A stretch of 64,000 nucleotides of DNA, taken from positions 15,946,309 through 16,010,308 of the forward strand of contig CM042086.1 in NCBI GenBank assembly GCA_023512835.1, written 5' to 3'. How positions within the stretch are numbered: the stretch's first letter is position 1; each line of letters begins with the position of its first letter. Below are positions 47,601-58,902 of the stretch, piece after piece. The notes beneath the pieces are model-generated. The model worked only from the letters and a program-made list of their open reading frames with translations. It was not told the origin of the DNA and made no database searches. This DNA is from Taxillus chinensis. Its lineage: Eukaryota; Streptophyta; Magnoliopsida; Santalales; Loranthaceae. The position numbers were made by a program, and so were the translations under genes.

Positions 47601-48679
47601 GATCTTTGTTGTGACATTAGTGGTAGCTATGACTCTGGGAAGCCAACTTTTAGCCGGTTCCCTAATCCTCTAGTTCCCTCCTTACTTCATGTGCCAACTT
47701 AACGTAAAGGTGTAGAGGAATTGCAGCACATTATCAGCATTTTACAAATGATCGTGGCTTCTTGGTCAAGTAGAAACTCCAAAGCTTGCCTCAAGGTGTC
47801 GACAACAGTAGATGCAGTCATTGGCATGACAACTGCAATAATTTAAATGACTAGCCAAAGATAGCTTAAAAGATTTTTAAACATAAATAAATCATAGAAA
47901 ATAATACAACTTGCATTCATCAAAATAAAGATGTGGGCTTAAAATCAAATTTAGTACCATTGTAATGTAAAATTAGAAATGAATGTCTCATATAGTCCAA
48001 ATATGTTAATATTATTGGTTGAAGCTTTATATTTGTAAAATGTATTTCCTAATGTGGAAATTAAATAAGAAATCGGGAGTATATGTGATGGAGTTGGCTA
48101 GTATAACCCTAACAAGTAAGCATTGTTATTTGTTATATAGTGTTTATCAAGGTTTGTCATTATAAATGGTGCGACTCAAGCTCCTGTCATAATGATATGA
48201 ACTCAAATAAGTGAGTTGGGAAAAACATAATATATGTTTTGGAAGTCGAACAAATTTAGTGGTGGAAGCAACATCTCCCATGACCATTACCAAGTATGGT
48301 CTGATTCACTATTTTGGGAAAATGTTTTTTTTTAAATGTTTCGTTTAATATTTAATAAATTGGTTAGTTTAAACAGCTGGAAACCGTGAACAGAGCCCAC
48401 CTGCCCACAAATGCGGAGTCCCCCACAAACACAGAGAAACAGCAGACCCATAAAAGATTGAACACTTGAAATTGGTTCTGAAAACGAAGCAAAATTTAAG
48501 GAATGAATTACAGTCAAGAGATTATGACCCAGGTGTTAAAAACAACAAATTCATATGATCATGAGTAGGTATTCAAAATAACCCAAAAATAATTTTTTTA
48601 AAAAGATGAAGAAAAAAGAAAAAGAAAATAGGGGGATTTCTTTTTTTCTTTTTTTAAAGCCTACCTCCCATCGGTTTTT
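41655..48679. other. Intergenic region, no clear gene
   Basis: AT-rich DNA with several short open frames lacking domains or codon signal (for example near 42780, 43193 and 44768). CCCACATCGGGTTCTTG near 43026 is a common dispersed plant repeat motif. CTT repeats lie at 44984-45001. The homopolymer tract at 45451-45660 is listed separately. Nothing else supportable was seen. Confidence 0.45.
45451..45660. other. Probable sequencing or assembly artefact
   Basis: This stretch is almost only runs of A, T and G: 13 A, about 30 T, about 31 G, then a second G run of about 16, then further T and A runs. Such long pure G runs next to T and A runs are not typical of plant DNA. They fit low-quality base calls or gap filling. 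Bases here should not be trusted, and the true sequence length is unknown. Confidence 0.8.
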
Positions 48680-49784
48680 TCATCTCCTGAAGGAGTTCAC
48701 AAACTCGGCATCGGACACGGCCGAGAGCTCCACCTGGCTGAGGTCGTCGTCGTCCATGGGAGCCGGAAGGTTGAGATCTATTAAACTCAGATTATCACCA
48801 CACCGGCCGGAGCTCTTGCTCTGTGTCGCGGTCGCCGGCGGCGGGGGAGCAGGAGGCGGTGCCGCCGCAGAGTGGGCTAGATGAGATCTCTTGTGGCCGC
48901 CGAGGGCTTGCCCGGAGGCGAACACTCTGAAGCAAACGGGGCACTCGTGGCTTCTCGGCTCGTCGGCGGTGGCGGCATTGACCGACGACGGCCCATGCCG
49001 GCGGGAAGGCTCGGAACAGAGCTTGACCTTCTTGTGACTCGCTCTGTGACCCCCCAATGCCTGATAGGACCGGAACACCTTCTTGCACGTCTCGCATTTG
49101 TACTTCCCGCCACGCCCTGATTTGTTGATCTTGACCGTTTTCATGGCCTCGTCGGATTCGAACCCGTCCGTTTCCTCTTCTTCGTCGTCTTCGCCTTCCT
49201 CAGCCTCCTCTAGCTGCTGCTGAGTTTCGTACTCCAATTCTTCTAACTCTTCCGAATCCACTCGCTGCTGCTGCTGTTGATGATGGTTGCGTGTGGAGGA
49301 CCATTGGTCTCTAGAGAGCATCATGAGGCAGAAAGCTACGTCTTCCTCTGTGGTCGCGTCCGAGATGGAGCTCACCGGTTCGGCCTCCGCCACCCCCGAC
49401 TCGACCCGACCTGGTTTGAACTGGGTGTGAGCGTGGGTGTGGGTGTGTTTGTGGTTGGGATGGGGCAGGTGGGCTGATTTGCGAGTCCGCTTGGACCGGC
49501 GGCGAGTTGGGTTCTTGGACGACTCGGTTTCGCTCTCTCGGTCCTGCAGGACCACCGATGCCGCGAAGGAGAACTCGGGATCCGCCAATAAGAAGCTCTT
49601 TCTGGGATTCTCTCTCAGTCCGTAGTAGACGCCTTTGTCCTCCTCCTCGTCATCTCCCTCGGTAGCCGCCGCGTACGGAGGCGGGGTTTGTTCCTCCTCG
49701 GAGGAAGACGCCGCCGACGACATCGAGGCCGACTCGATTTCTTCGCCCAGTTGTTGATGATGATGGGGATCGTCGTCGTCGTCT

Positions 49785-49815
<31 letters not shown>

Positions 49816-49942
49816 GGTGGTGGTCGTGAGTAGCCTTGGGTGGAATCGGTAGGTTCATCATGTGAGACCGCATGTGGCCTCCCAATGCCCTGCCGTTGGA
49901 GAAGCTCTTGAAGCAGAGTTTGCACTTGTGCTTAATCTCCAT
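48680..49942 (-). CDS. C2H2 zinc-finger repressor, ZAT type (three fingers)
   Basis: A single-exon protein of 420 residues. It has three C2H2 fingers: CKLCFKSFSNGRALGGHMRSH (from residue 7), CETCKKVFRSYQALGGHRASH region (283-303) and CPVCFRVFASGQALGGHKRSH region (334-354). The plant-specific QALGGH helix is present in fingers two and three, RALGGH in the first. EEDVAFCLMMLS is an L-box-like motif. DLNLPAP (from residue 389) is an EAR motif that recruits TOPLESS-type co-repressors. Asp/His, Gln and Glu tracts fill the linkers. The architecture matches Arabidopsis ZAT1/ZAT4/ZAT9, nuclear repressors. The start is the Met just before the first finger; an upstream in-frame extension would run through a GA repeat and is unlikely. 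Confidence 0.93.
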
Positions 49943-49978
49943 AACGCTCTTATCAGCTTTGGAACACAACCCACCAAA

Positions 49979-49980
<2 letters not shown>

Positions 49981-50022
<42 letters not shown>
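49981..50022. repeat. (CT)n tract upstream of the ZAT-type gene
   Basis: About 21 CT units, read as GA on the coding strand, lie 40-80 bases before the start codon. They are probably in the 5' leader. GA-rich tracts here can bind plant BPC/GAGA factors; this is inference. Confidence 0.85.
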
Positions 50023-50024
<2 letters not shown>

Positions 50025-50728
50025 CAACAGAGCTTGTGAACTACGGAGACATGTTTCTCTCTTGCTTTGTCCGTGATGGAGAGGCGTGTTGAGGAGCAGA
50101 GGGAGAGAGAGCAGGTGACGAGGATTCCTCCACCAAGAGAATTAATATAAAAAAATTTTACAACAAACCCAAAAAAAAAAAGGGGGTTGACCACGAAAAG
50201 TAAAATAAATTGGTGATTCATGTGAGATTGGGGGGTGGTGATTAAATTAATTGAGGTGTTGATGATGTTATATATTTTTGTGAGTTAATTTTCTTATAAC
50301 GCCAAATAAAATAAAGACGGGCGTGAAGGCAGAAAGAGCGACATGGAACATGCGACCCCCGCCCGTTTCCAACTTTACGCATTTATTTTCCTCCCAATTT
50401 TCTTTTTTGCCTTTTTCACAGGGTTTTGTTTTTGTTTTTGTTTTTTTTTAAATTTGTTTGTATATTTTTGGGGAGAGGACACATTGGGAATTTCAAAGGT
50501 TAACATAATAGTGTACTAACTAATTGCCGGCAGCACAAGTGTAGAAAAACTGCTAGTGTTTGTTGGTAACCACGTTGAGCGTGGGTGGGACCGAACATGC
50601 CGGTCACCCACAACTCATTTAGACTTTTGCTCTCGGTGAGGAAAAACAAACACTACTTGTTCAACTTCAATGTAACATAACATTAACATTCTCTCTCGAA
50701 TTATAGTATATATATAATTAAAAAATTC

Positions 50729-50770
<42 letters not shown>

Positions 50771-50909
50771 GTATACTGTCATACACTCGAATTATAGTTG
50801 GCTGGCTTTTCACAACTACCCTAATTCTTGCAATTATATTAGGACTCCTTCCTAAATGTAGCGCTTTTGTCTTTTACCACAAATATTGCATTTAATAAAC
50901 AGCATATAT

Positions 50910-50940
<31 letters not shown>

Positions 50941-53589
50941 CCATCCAAGCCTTGTCTCTGAAATTACAATAATTAAGGAAGTTTTGAAGAAAAACGTGAA
51001 ACTTTTTTATTAAAAAAACATTTCAAAATTCTCCATTTATTTAGGATCTATGGTTTGAAGGAGGGATTGGTGGGGAATTTGAGTGGAGAACTAACCTCCC
51101 ATGCGGAGAGGAGCTTTCAATGGAAGTAAAGTAAATGCCGTTTTGTTAGGAGTGTGTGGGTGGTGGACCAATTCCGGGCGCTATTCCTATGGTTGTGGTA
51201 GTAACCTTCTAACTATGGGCAGTCCTCATTATTGAACATTGCACCCATCTAGGAACCATTATCGGCTTATGTCTTGCAGTCTAGAGTAAGTATAGCCGGG
51301 TTGATCATCGAGACTTAATTGAGACTTAACTTCCATACATTCATTCCAGATTGAGTTAAATTCTATATATCTTAAATCCTACTGTGTGTTGGATTTATGT
51401 GAGCATAGACCTTTTTGGGTCAAATTTGCCTGAAACCAAAAAATCCGCATTAAGTACCCACTGGTTGTGCGTGACATTTCTCCAATTTAGGATTTAAATA
51501 TAAAGAGACAGTATGGATGCACTGTATTAGCTTAATAATATTTATATGCTTCCTTATCTATGTGGAAGTACGTGCAATATTAATTTGCTTTTTTCTTTTT
51601 TAGTGAAATACTCTTTTAACCATCAAATTTGGCTTTTAGCACAACCAAATTTTCATTGAGCACTAAACACTTATTTTTGCTATGAGATATAGCAATTTCA
51701 CTCAAGACAAGATCATCAACAAAATAGCGCTTATCAATTTACTACATGATTTATAGTTTGAATTTGCCAACGGCCAAAAGTAAAATTATATATGAGATAC
51801 CCCGTAGTTTTATCCGATGTTTCAAATTTATACAATCATTTTATCAGATACCCTGTAGTTTTTTTTTTCCTTACTCATCCCTTTCTCTTTACTCTCTCTT
51901 TTGTTTTTCATATTATATTATTATTTGATAAACCCAATCGTTAATCAAATTTGAAATTTTGAATATATTTATAAGAAGATTTTAGAGTTCTGAAAAAATT
52001 ATAATTAATATCAAATATTGAAGATAACATTAACTAATCCAATGTAAATATTCTTAGCCATGACTAATTCCATGTCAATGCTTGAAGAACATTAAGATTA
52101 TTATATTAATTATTATTATTATATAAAGATTTGACGTAAAAATCAAAGGTTGGATCTAAAAAATGAAGCGGATTTTTAATTTAGTTCAACTTAAAATTAA
52201 TTTGCTTCTAACGTTCAATTTTACATAACTTCATTCAACAAAAAGATTTAGTAACATTGAGTTTGTTTGGCAGATTTTATTTAATAGTAAAATAAATAAA
52301 TAAATATTTTAAATACTACTCCCATGTGTAGGCGGGACAGGATATCTCATCCTATGATATCTTTTAAGACAAGTTTGTCATTTAGAAGCTTCATGAAGTA
52401 GTTGATAGAGGTGATTCCAATCCTACCGGGGTTAGAATCAACTTATTACTGTCTTCCATCTTCGCTTAGGCAGAGGGTCAAATTGTAAAATTATATCATT
52501 TCTCATTTATAGGCGGAGCAAGATATCTCATTCTCTAATGGGTCTGCGAATAAAGTTTTATTCATTCGCATCTCATTATCGTTGTTTATTAGATCTATTC
52601 ATATGAATAGTTTTAACTTAAATTAAATTTCTACATTATTTTTAACTCAACAAATTATCAAAAATGATTGAATTTTTCAATAATAAATATTATTCAAAAA
52701 TATCAAAAATCATAAACAATAATTAGATAATAATATTTAAAATATTATAAAAATTATAAATAAAAATAATTAAAATTAGACGAAACCAGAGCAGGGAGGA
52801 ATATCTCGCTACCTATTATCGCTCCCCATTCTCACTTGGATGGGGTGTCAAGTTTAAAAAATGCACCTCCCTTTGCTCAAGTGTGGTAACCTGTCCCGCA
52901 TATTAAAGGCGGGAAAGATAACGAGTAAAATAGCATGTGTGGGTATCCGTTGCCTACCCCTAGGGTGAGATGCTTAGATGAGAATATTGTAGCAAATGAA
53001 TTTATGTTTTAAGATATAAGCTTAAAATTCATGAACAAAAAAAATTTAATGTGACATTTCTAAGAACGTTGATATCTTTTATTATTATTTGACTAAATTA
53101 ATTATTATTTTATTTGATTGGGACAGACATAGTTAGGCATCATTCAACTGGAACAAATATACAATTCAATAGGTAAAACAACTCAATTTATGATTAAATA
53201 AGCCGTAATCAAACTCAAATATTAACCAAAAGTTAACTTAAGTTTGTTGATTATTTTCTATTTAATGTGTTGATTGTTTTGTATGAAATTAGTGCACACA
53301 ACTCATTTACTATAAAATTGTCTTTAGAGGTTTCTTTCTTTTCTATACAGAGGTTTGTTTTATGGAGGGTAAAAAAAAACATAGAAAATTGTAAATATTT
53401 TATGGGAAGTTTTTATGTGTAGGCTTTGGCCTTTCTTGAATAGATTAAAGATAAATTTCCAATAATAACATACATTAAAAAAGATATGATTTTCTTTTTA
53501 AATTTAATTATATTTATTTTATTTAAGTATTTTTTTCATTTTATTTTTAATTAAATTATATAGAATTCTATGTAATTAATTGTATATTT
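50023..53589. other. Intergenic region with AT repeats and a dispersed repeat
   Basis: AT microsatellites lie at about 50734-50774 (running into ATGT units) and 50911-50940. Between about 52318 and 52966 there are several related blocks, such as AGGCGGGACAGGATATCTCA and AGGCGGAGCAAGATATCTCA, ending in TATCCGTTGCCTACCCCTAG. That ending is typical of a common plant non-coding repeat. No gene is seen. Confidence 0.5.
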
Positions 53590-53796
53590 TTATTTTTAGT
53601 TTGAGGACAACTAGGTCTTTGGATGATTTGGGCTCGAGGTTACATAAAGACCTTTTTGTAATAATATTCTGAGATAAAATATATTATTATTAATTTATAT
53701 TTTATCAAACCATTCTCTTTACTAGTAGATTCCAACCAAATATTAATATGGTTTTACATTGATACAACTTTTCTCTTTCTTATATTGTGCGTGAAG

Positions 53797-53808
53797 TGGT
53801 ATTAGAGC
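53797..53808 (+). other. Gypsy primer binding site
   Basis: TGGTATTAGAGC differs at one base from the usual plant TGGTATCAGAGC site that pairs with initiator tRNA-Met. It marks the 3' edge of the presumed left LTR and agrees with the plus orientation of the RT fragments downstream. Confidence 0.65.
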
Positions 53809-55465
53809 CCAAATTAAGGACTTTCCTTAAATCATAGATACCAACAACCTAAAAAGAGTTAACCCTAGCAATTTTGGTCATAGGGACGGTGACATGTGCA
53901 TAACAATCAACAAGCAATGATAGTTAATAACGAGGCTAGCAATTGTGCAATAACTCAAGCAACGACTGCATGTTCTAGGTGCCCCTATGAGTATAGTTAT
54001 GGTGCCTAATACTACTATTAATAATGCCGACGGAGTCATGGAGTCAAGGGACTCACCCTTAGTATGCTCGAAGGTAGATGCCTACTTAGGGTAGCTCTAT
54101 ACATGCAACTTGAAGACTTCAACAATAATGATTCCAACAAGGAGTCTATGGGTTACCAATGGGAGTGCCAACTAGTTCGACATCAAGCTAATTATTGAAT
54201 TCGTATGGATACTTTTTTCCCCATGAAATTACAAGTTGAAGAGAATTCCTTGACTAGATCTCGAAAATTAAAAGATTCTTTGAATTTACTAAAGTATCAC
54301 AAGAGTGGTAGGTTAAATTAGTGGCATAAAAATTGAGAGAAGCGGGGCTGCCTTTTGGTGAGAAAAATTATAGCCTCATAGATGATGGTGAAGTAAAACT
54401 CTTGTACAATCATGGAGGTGAATGAAGCAACTGATGATGAATAGATTTTTACCTTTTGATTATGAGTAATTCACTTTTCAAAGTTATTAGAAATGCATAA
54501 AGGGTAACAAGACCATTATGAATTACATAAAGAAGTGGTCTAGACTTTCTATCCACAATAACATTAATGAAATTGGGGCAGCAGAAATTAGTGAGATATG
54601 TAACAGGATTGAAGCCGACCATTCGTGGCAAAATCAAGCTATAAGTTGTGGACAAACGATGAAGTCTATAACAAGATTTTGAAACTAAAGCTAATAGAGA
54701 AAACACCCAAACAATTTTCTACTTACAAGAAAAAAAAAAAGAGCTTTCCCAAACATCGGTAAATAAGGGGAGAGCTTTAGCTAATAAAAGATAGAGATCA
54801 AATAAGTCAACAACTAAACAAATACAAAGGGGTGTAACTCTAAATAATTTTAAATAATCATGTCTGTCGGCTACAATAACAGCAAGGGAGACTCCATGAA
54901 TTATGCAAAATTCATACAACAAACCAGGGATTATGAAGTGTTATGAAGTGTTGTAGGGGTGGCTAGAAGGGTCACCGGTCAAACAAGTCTTCATCTCGAA
55001 AAACTTCTATACAAAATTTTAAAAGTGTCATAAATTGTTAAAGAACAGGGAGGGCCAATTAACCATGTGATTTAGAAATTCATAGGCCCCAAAAAATTAG
55101 ATGATATATGAAAACACAATAATATTTTGAAAACTATTGTTATTGTATATAAGGAAAAATTTGTTACTTGATCGTTGATAGTAGAAGTTGCTAGAATTTT
55201 GGATCAAGGAGGCTTATATAACATTTGAAGCTATGTACGGAGAAACATCCAAAGTCTTATGCAATTGGATGGATACAAAAGGCCCTTAGGGTGAAGGTAA
55301 ATAAGGTGTGTGAAATTCTTATTATGATATGACAACATTATCAAAAATAAGTTGTGTGATATGGTTGACATGGATGTAGGCTGCATAATATTGGGATGTC
55401 TATGGCATGCAATTCCATTTGGATATATCCTATAAGGGGCACAACAACTTGTGTGACTTTTATTC

Positions 55466-56460
55466 GTGAGGAAAGAGGATTACAATGGTGCTAACGCCAT
55501 GGTAAAAGAAAAACCTTTAGTCACTTTGATCGTCTCAGTAGCCAATTTAAATGTACAGATTGAAGGGGCACAAGAGATCCATGCGGTTGTGAGGCAAGCT
55601 TTAGTTACGAGGGATGAGAAAGATCCAGTATTTGTAATTCTCAAGAAGATTCAGCCATTATTGACCGACTTTACTGAGTTGGTATCCGAAGTCTCATCTA
55701 AAGACTTCCCACCACTAAGAGACATCCATCACTAAATAGACCTAGTTACTGAATTTCTCACATTATCGGATGAGTCCCAAGGAAAATCAAATCTTACAAG
55801 AGACAGTAAACGAGTTGCTAAAAAAGAAATTTATTCATGAAAGCGTGATTTCTTTTGTAGTTATCACACTTCTTGTTTTGAAGAAAGATGACAAATGGGA
55901 GATGTGAATCAATAGTCGTGCAATTAATTAGGTACAACTTTCTTAGTTTGAGGTTGAATGACATGTTAGACATGATGGAGGGTGCAAATTTATTTTCAAA
56001 AATCAACCTAAGAAGTGGATACCATCATATTCATAGATAGATAAAGGCAAGATAGCCTTTAAAATGGAGGATGAACTGTACAAATGGATGGCGATGTCGT
56101 TCAGATTGTCCAATATGTGCCAAGCATTTTCATGGGGCTAATGAATTAAATATTACAGCCTTTTATAGGTAAATATATGGTTATTCACTTTGATTATATA
56201 TTGATTATAACAAGAGTGAGGAAGACCACTTAGATCACCTTTAGGGCGTGTTGGGGTGCTAAAATAGAACAATTATATATTAATTTGAAGAAGTGCAGGA
56301 TGACAGAGAAGTTGTTATTCCTTAGATACGTGGTCTACGCCAAAGGAATTTTAGTGGATAATGAAAAATTCGAATTATCCATGATTGACCTACCCCAAAG
56401 ACGACAGGAGAGGTAAGTTGTTTCCACATACCGGCGATATTTTACCATTGTTGAGCAAAG
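55466..56460 (+). pseudogene. Gypsy pol fragment (protease end to RT)
   Basis: The frame of 89 codons at 55466-55735 includes VRQALVTRDEKDPVFVILKK and ends at a stop where IDLV should follow RDIHH. RT sequence continues in other frames with several stop codons. It is clearly inactive. Confidence 0.82.
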
Positions 56461-57294
56461 TGGCCAACAAGGCCACAAACCTAGCAGTTTCCTCGGTACG
56501 TAGCCACGGCTAGCTAGCGGAAGATGGTGGAGTTGGAAGGTGTGGGGTCCAATTATGTGACGACTGTGGAGAGTAAAAGTAGCCTGACTTTTGTGGTAGC
56601 CAATATTGATGCTCCTATTGCCAATTGGAAGATTGATTTCCGACATTATTAGACTGGTTATAGAATATGATTAAACTAGAGCGTCAAAGGGTTGCTGGTT
56701 ATGTGCCTAGGGTGAGGTGATTGTGAGATGCAGTTTTTCACAGTTCATCAAAGTCAATTGGATGTTTCTTGTGCTTGAATAGCATTAGAGAGATGTTTGT
56801 AAGGATGACCAAGAGAATCTGAATGGATAATACATCAACATTTACTCATGAGTGCAAGAGAATTGAATTTTCTGCAAATCTTGAGTGATCCAGTTGATTG
56901 TTTTATACAATACTACTTGAAATTTACCTGAACTAAGTTTTTAGAGCTGTATTAATTAAGTCTCTCTCATCGATTTTTAACTTGTTAGTTAATCCAGAAA
57001 TTGTCTTTACAGTACAATTTTTATGCAATGTCTATATGATTAATAGTCTTTTATAAATACATGGATAAAAAAGTAAAGAAATAATTAAAATAAAACTGTT
57101 AACAGGAGTTTATTGAAAAAACTATACTAACATATTCATAGGATGGAATAAAATTTAAACAAAGAAGTCGTTAAGGCTTTAATTACAGTTTTCACTTTTT
57201 CCGGACACAAACAAAGAGGAAAAGGAAAACTAAAATATACAAATTAATCAAAAAGAAAAAAAATGTTATCATGTTTCCTTTCTATAGAGAAGAG
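56461..57294. other. Flank between the Gypsy remnant and the second ZAT-type gene
   Basis: AT-rich sequence with no gene. The last ~250 bases before 57295 are probably the 3' UTR of the minus-strand zinc-finger gene. Confidence 0.45.
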
Positions 57295-58857
57295 TCAAGA
57301 ATCAGCTCCCACATCAGTTGTCGGACCAATGCCAACCTGCAACCACGGCGACGAATCCCCGCTTCCGTTGACGTCCTTCAGCTCGCTCAACTTTGCCAAC
57401 TTCACCTTACTGTCGACTTCATCGTCCACAACATCGCGCACAGCTGAAACCGCCTTGTTATCGTTAATAAGACAGTTATTATTGTCTTCCACTTTGTGGT
57501 TTTCGGTCCGGTAGGGTTGTGGGCGGAGATCCTCATTTTCATCGAAGCCAATCCAAGACTGCAAGTAGATTTCGGTGGAAACCTCGAAGTTCAACGGGTT
57601 CGGGGCCTCCTTCCGGCCAGTTTCGTCCGCCGGCGCCGGCAGGTTCAGATCAAGCGGCTCGGGGTTGTCGAGCTTGGGCCTGCATGGGAGGGGCAGATGG
57701 ACAGGAGCGTGGTCGGGAAGGTTACTGAACTTCGCCAACGACCCCGTTTCGGGGCCGGAATTGGAGGTGATCCAATGGCACCTCTTGTGGCCTCCCAAGG
57801 CCTGCCCGGAAGAGAACACCCGGTGGCAAATGGAGCACTGGTGGACCTTGGACTTCCTCTTGTTCCCTCCCACGTGCACCGCGGTGGTGGTGGTGGTGGT
57901 GGTGTCGGCCGCGCTTGAGCCGCGCTCGAAGTGGACCAGGGGATGGTGGGACGGCGGGAGGAACTCCTCGTGCGTGATGACGTCGTCCTCCGGGAGGCTG
58001 ACGTCATCGAAATGGGAGTCGAGCCGCGCCGCGAAGCAGCCCTTGACCTTCTTGTGGCTGGCGCGGTGGCCGCCGAGAGCCTGGTGGGAGTTGAAGACCT
58101 TCTTGCATGCTTTGCATTCGAACACGCCCTTGGCAGCCGCCGCCGCCGCTGTTCCCTTGGCCTTGTCCCCACCGACGCCCCCGCGGTAGCTGAAGCCCAG
58201 CGGGTGGAGGAGCCGGTGGTCCTCCTCCTTGCTGGCGGAGGCGCACGACTCCTCCGGCTGCACACCCGCCGTGGACATTGTCACGTCCACAGCCGCGTTG
58301 GACAGCAGCATCAGACAGTTAGCCAGGTCCTCCTCCTCGCTCGACGGACAAATGGAGCTCATCACGTTCCCGACTTTCGCCCGGAAAGACCTCTTCCTCT
58401 TGGACCACGCGCCGCACCCTTGGGGAGCCAGAGAACCCCCGCCTCCCCCGCCGTCATCCTCGCCGTCCGATCCCGGGGAGGACACGAGCGACTCGGCATC
58501 GTCTGAGCTGCATTTTCCGTGCTCGAGGAACGACTTCCAGGAGAAGAACTCCTTGCCGCAGTTCTCGCAGAGGCGCGTGGTCTTTAGGCGGTTTGGGTTG
58601 GTCCTGAGCGCGTACATTCGCTTGCTGGAGGCTCCGGTGCAGGCAGCAGCATCCGCACTTGTTCCGGGGAGCTTGTTGTTGTTGGCCTCCTCCCAGTCGC
58701 TGCCTTGGTCATCGTCGTCATCGTCGAGTTGTGGTCCGCTGCATTCGATGCCGTGGGCTCGCATGTGACCTCCAAGGGCCCGGCCACATCCGAACCCCTT
58801 CTTGCAAATTTTACAAAAGTGTTTGAAGCATGATTGTTGATCCACTGTTAAGGCCAT
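57295..58857 (-). CDS. C2H2 zinc-finger repressor, ZAT type (four fingers)
   Basis: A single-exon protein of 520 residues with four zinc-finger units. Finger 1 is CKICKKGFGCGRALGGHMRAH (15-35). Finger 2 is a variant C2HC form (Cys97, Cys100, His113, Cys116). Finger 3 is at 248-268 and finger 4 at 341-361, both with QALGGH. EEEDLANCLMLLS is an L-box-like motif and LDLNLPAP (from 402) an EAR repression motif. Gly, Thr and Ala runs lie in the linkers. It is related to the gene at 48680 (shared fingers, EAR, L-box, orientation, no intron) but longer and clearly diverged, so the two are not a recent tandem copy. Expected role: nuclear transcriptional repressor in stress or development. The start ATG lies in a CATGCATGCATG stretch. 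Confidence 0.93.
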   Translation of the reverse strand: MALTVDQQSCFKHFCKICKKGFGCGRALGGHMRAHGIECSGPQLDDDDDDQGSDWEEANNNKLPGTSADAAACTGASSKRMYALRTNPNRLKTTRLCENCGKEFFSWKSFLEHGKCSSDDAESLVSSPGSDGEDDGGGGGGSLAPQGCGAWSKRKRSFRAKVGNVMSSICPSSEEEDLANCLMLLSNAAVDVTMSTAGVQPEESCASASKEEDHRLLHPLGFSYRGGVGGDKAKGTAAAAAAKGVFECKACKKVFNSHQALGGHRASHKKVKGCFAARLDSHFDDVSLPEDDVITHEEFLPPSHHPLVHFERGSSAADTTTTTTTAVHVGGNKRKSKVHQCSICHRVFSSGQALGGHKRCHWITSNSGPETGSLAKFSNLPDHAPVHLPLPCRPKLDNPEPLDLNLPAPADETGRKEAPNPLNFEVSTEIYLQSWIGFDENEDLRPQPYRTENHKVEDNNNCLINDNKAVSAVRDVVDDEVDSKVKLAKLSELKDVNGSGDSSPWLQVGIGPTTDVGADS

Positions 58858-58871
58858 GCATGCATGTATAT

Positions 58872-58902
<31 letters not shown>

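Larger units (their letters stand above)
53590..56460 (+). mobile_element. Ty3/Gypsy retrotransposon remnant
   Basis: A primer-site-like TGGTATTAGAGC lies at 53797-53808, preceded by LTR-like AT-rich sequence (left edge not found). After about 1.6 kb of degraded gag and protease sequence, 55466-55735 reads into PLLTDFTELVSEV and FPPLRDIHH. This is followed in broken frames by [32 protein letters not shown] and AFKMEDELYKWMAMSF. These are the plant Gypsy RT entry blocks. RT sequence fades near 56460, with no RNase H, integrase or 3' LTR recognised. Confidence 0.85.

Noticed and set aside
49943..50221. 93-residue N-terminal extension of the first zinc-finger protein
   Set aside because: It would translate a GA microsatellite and hydrophobic leader-like sequence. 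Relatives start a few residues before the first finger, as with Met at 49942.
57496..58768. Several overlapping plus-strand and alternate minus-strand frames in the second zinc-finger gene
   Set aside because: They are GC-rich shadows of the zinc-finger coding frame; none has a domain.
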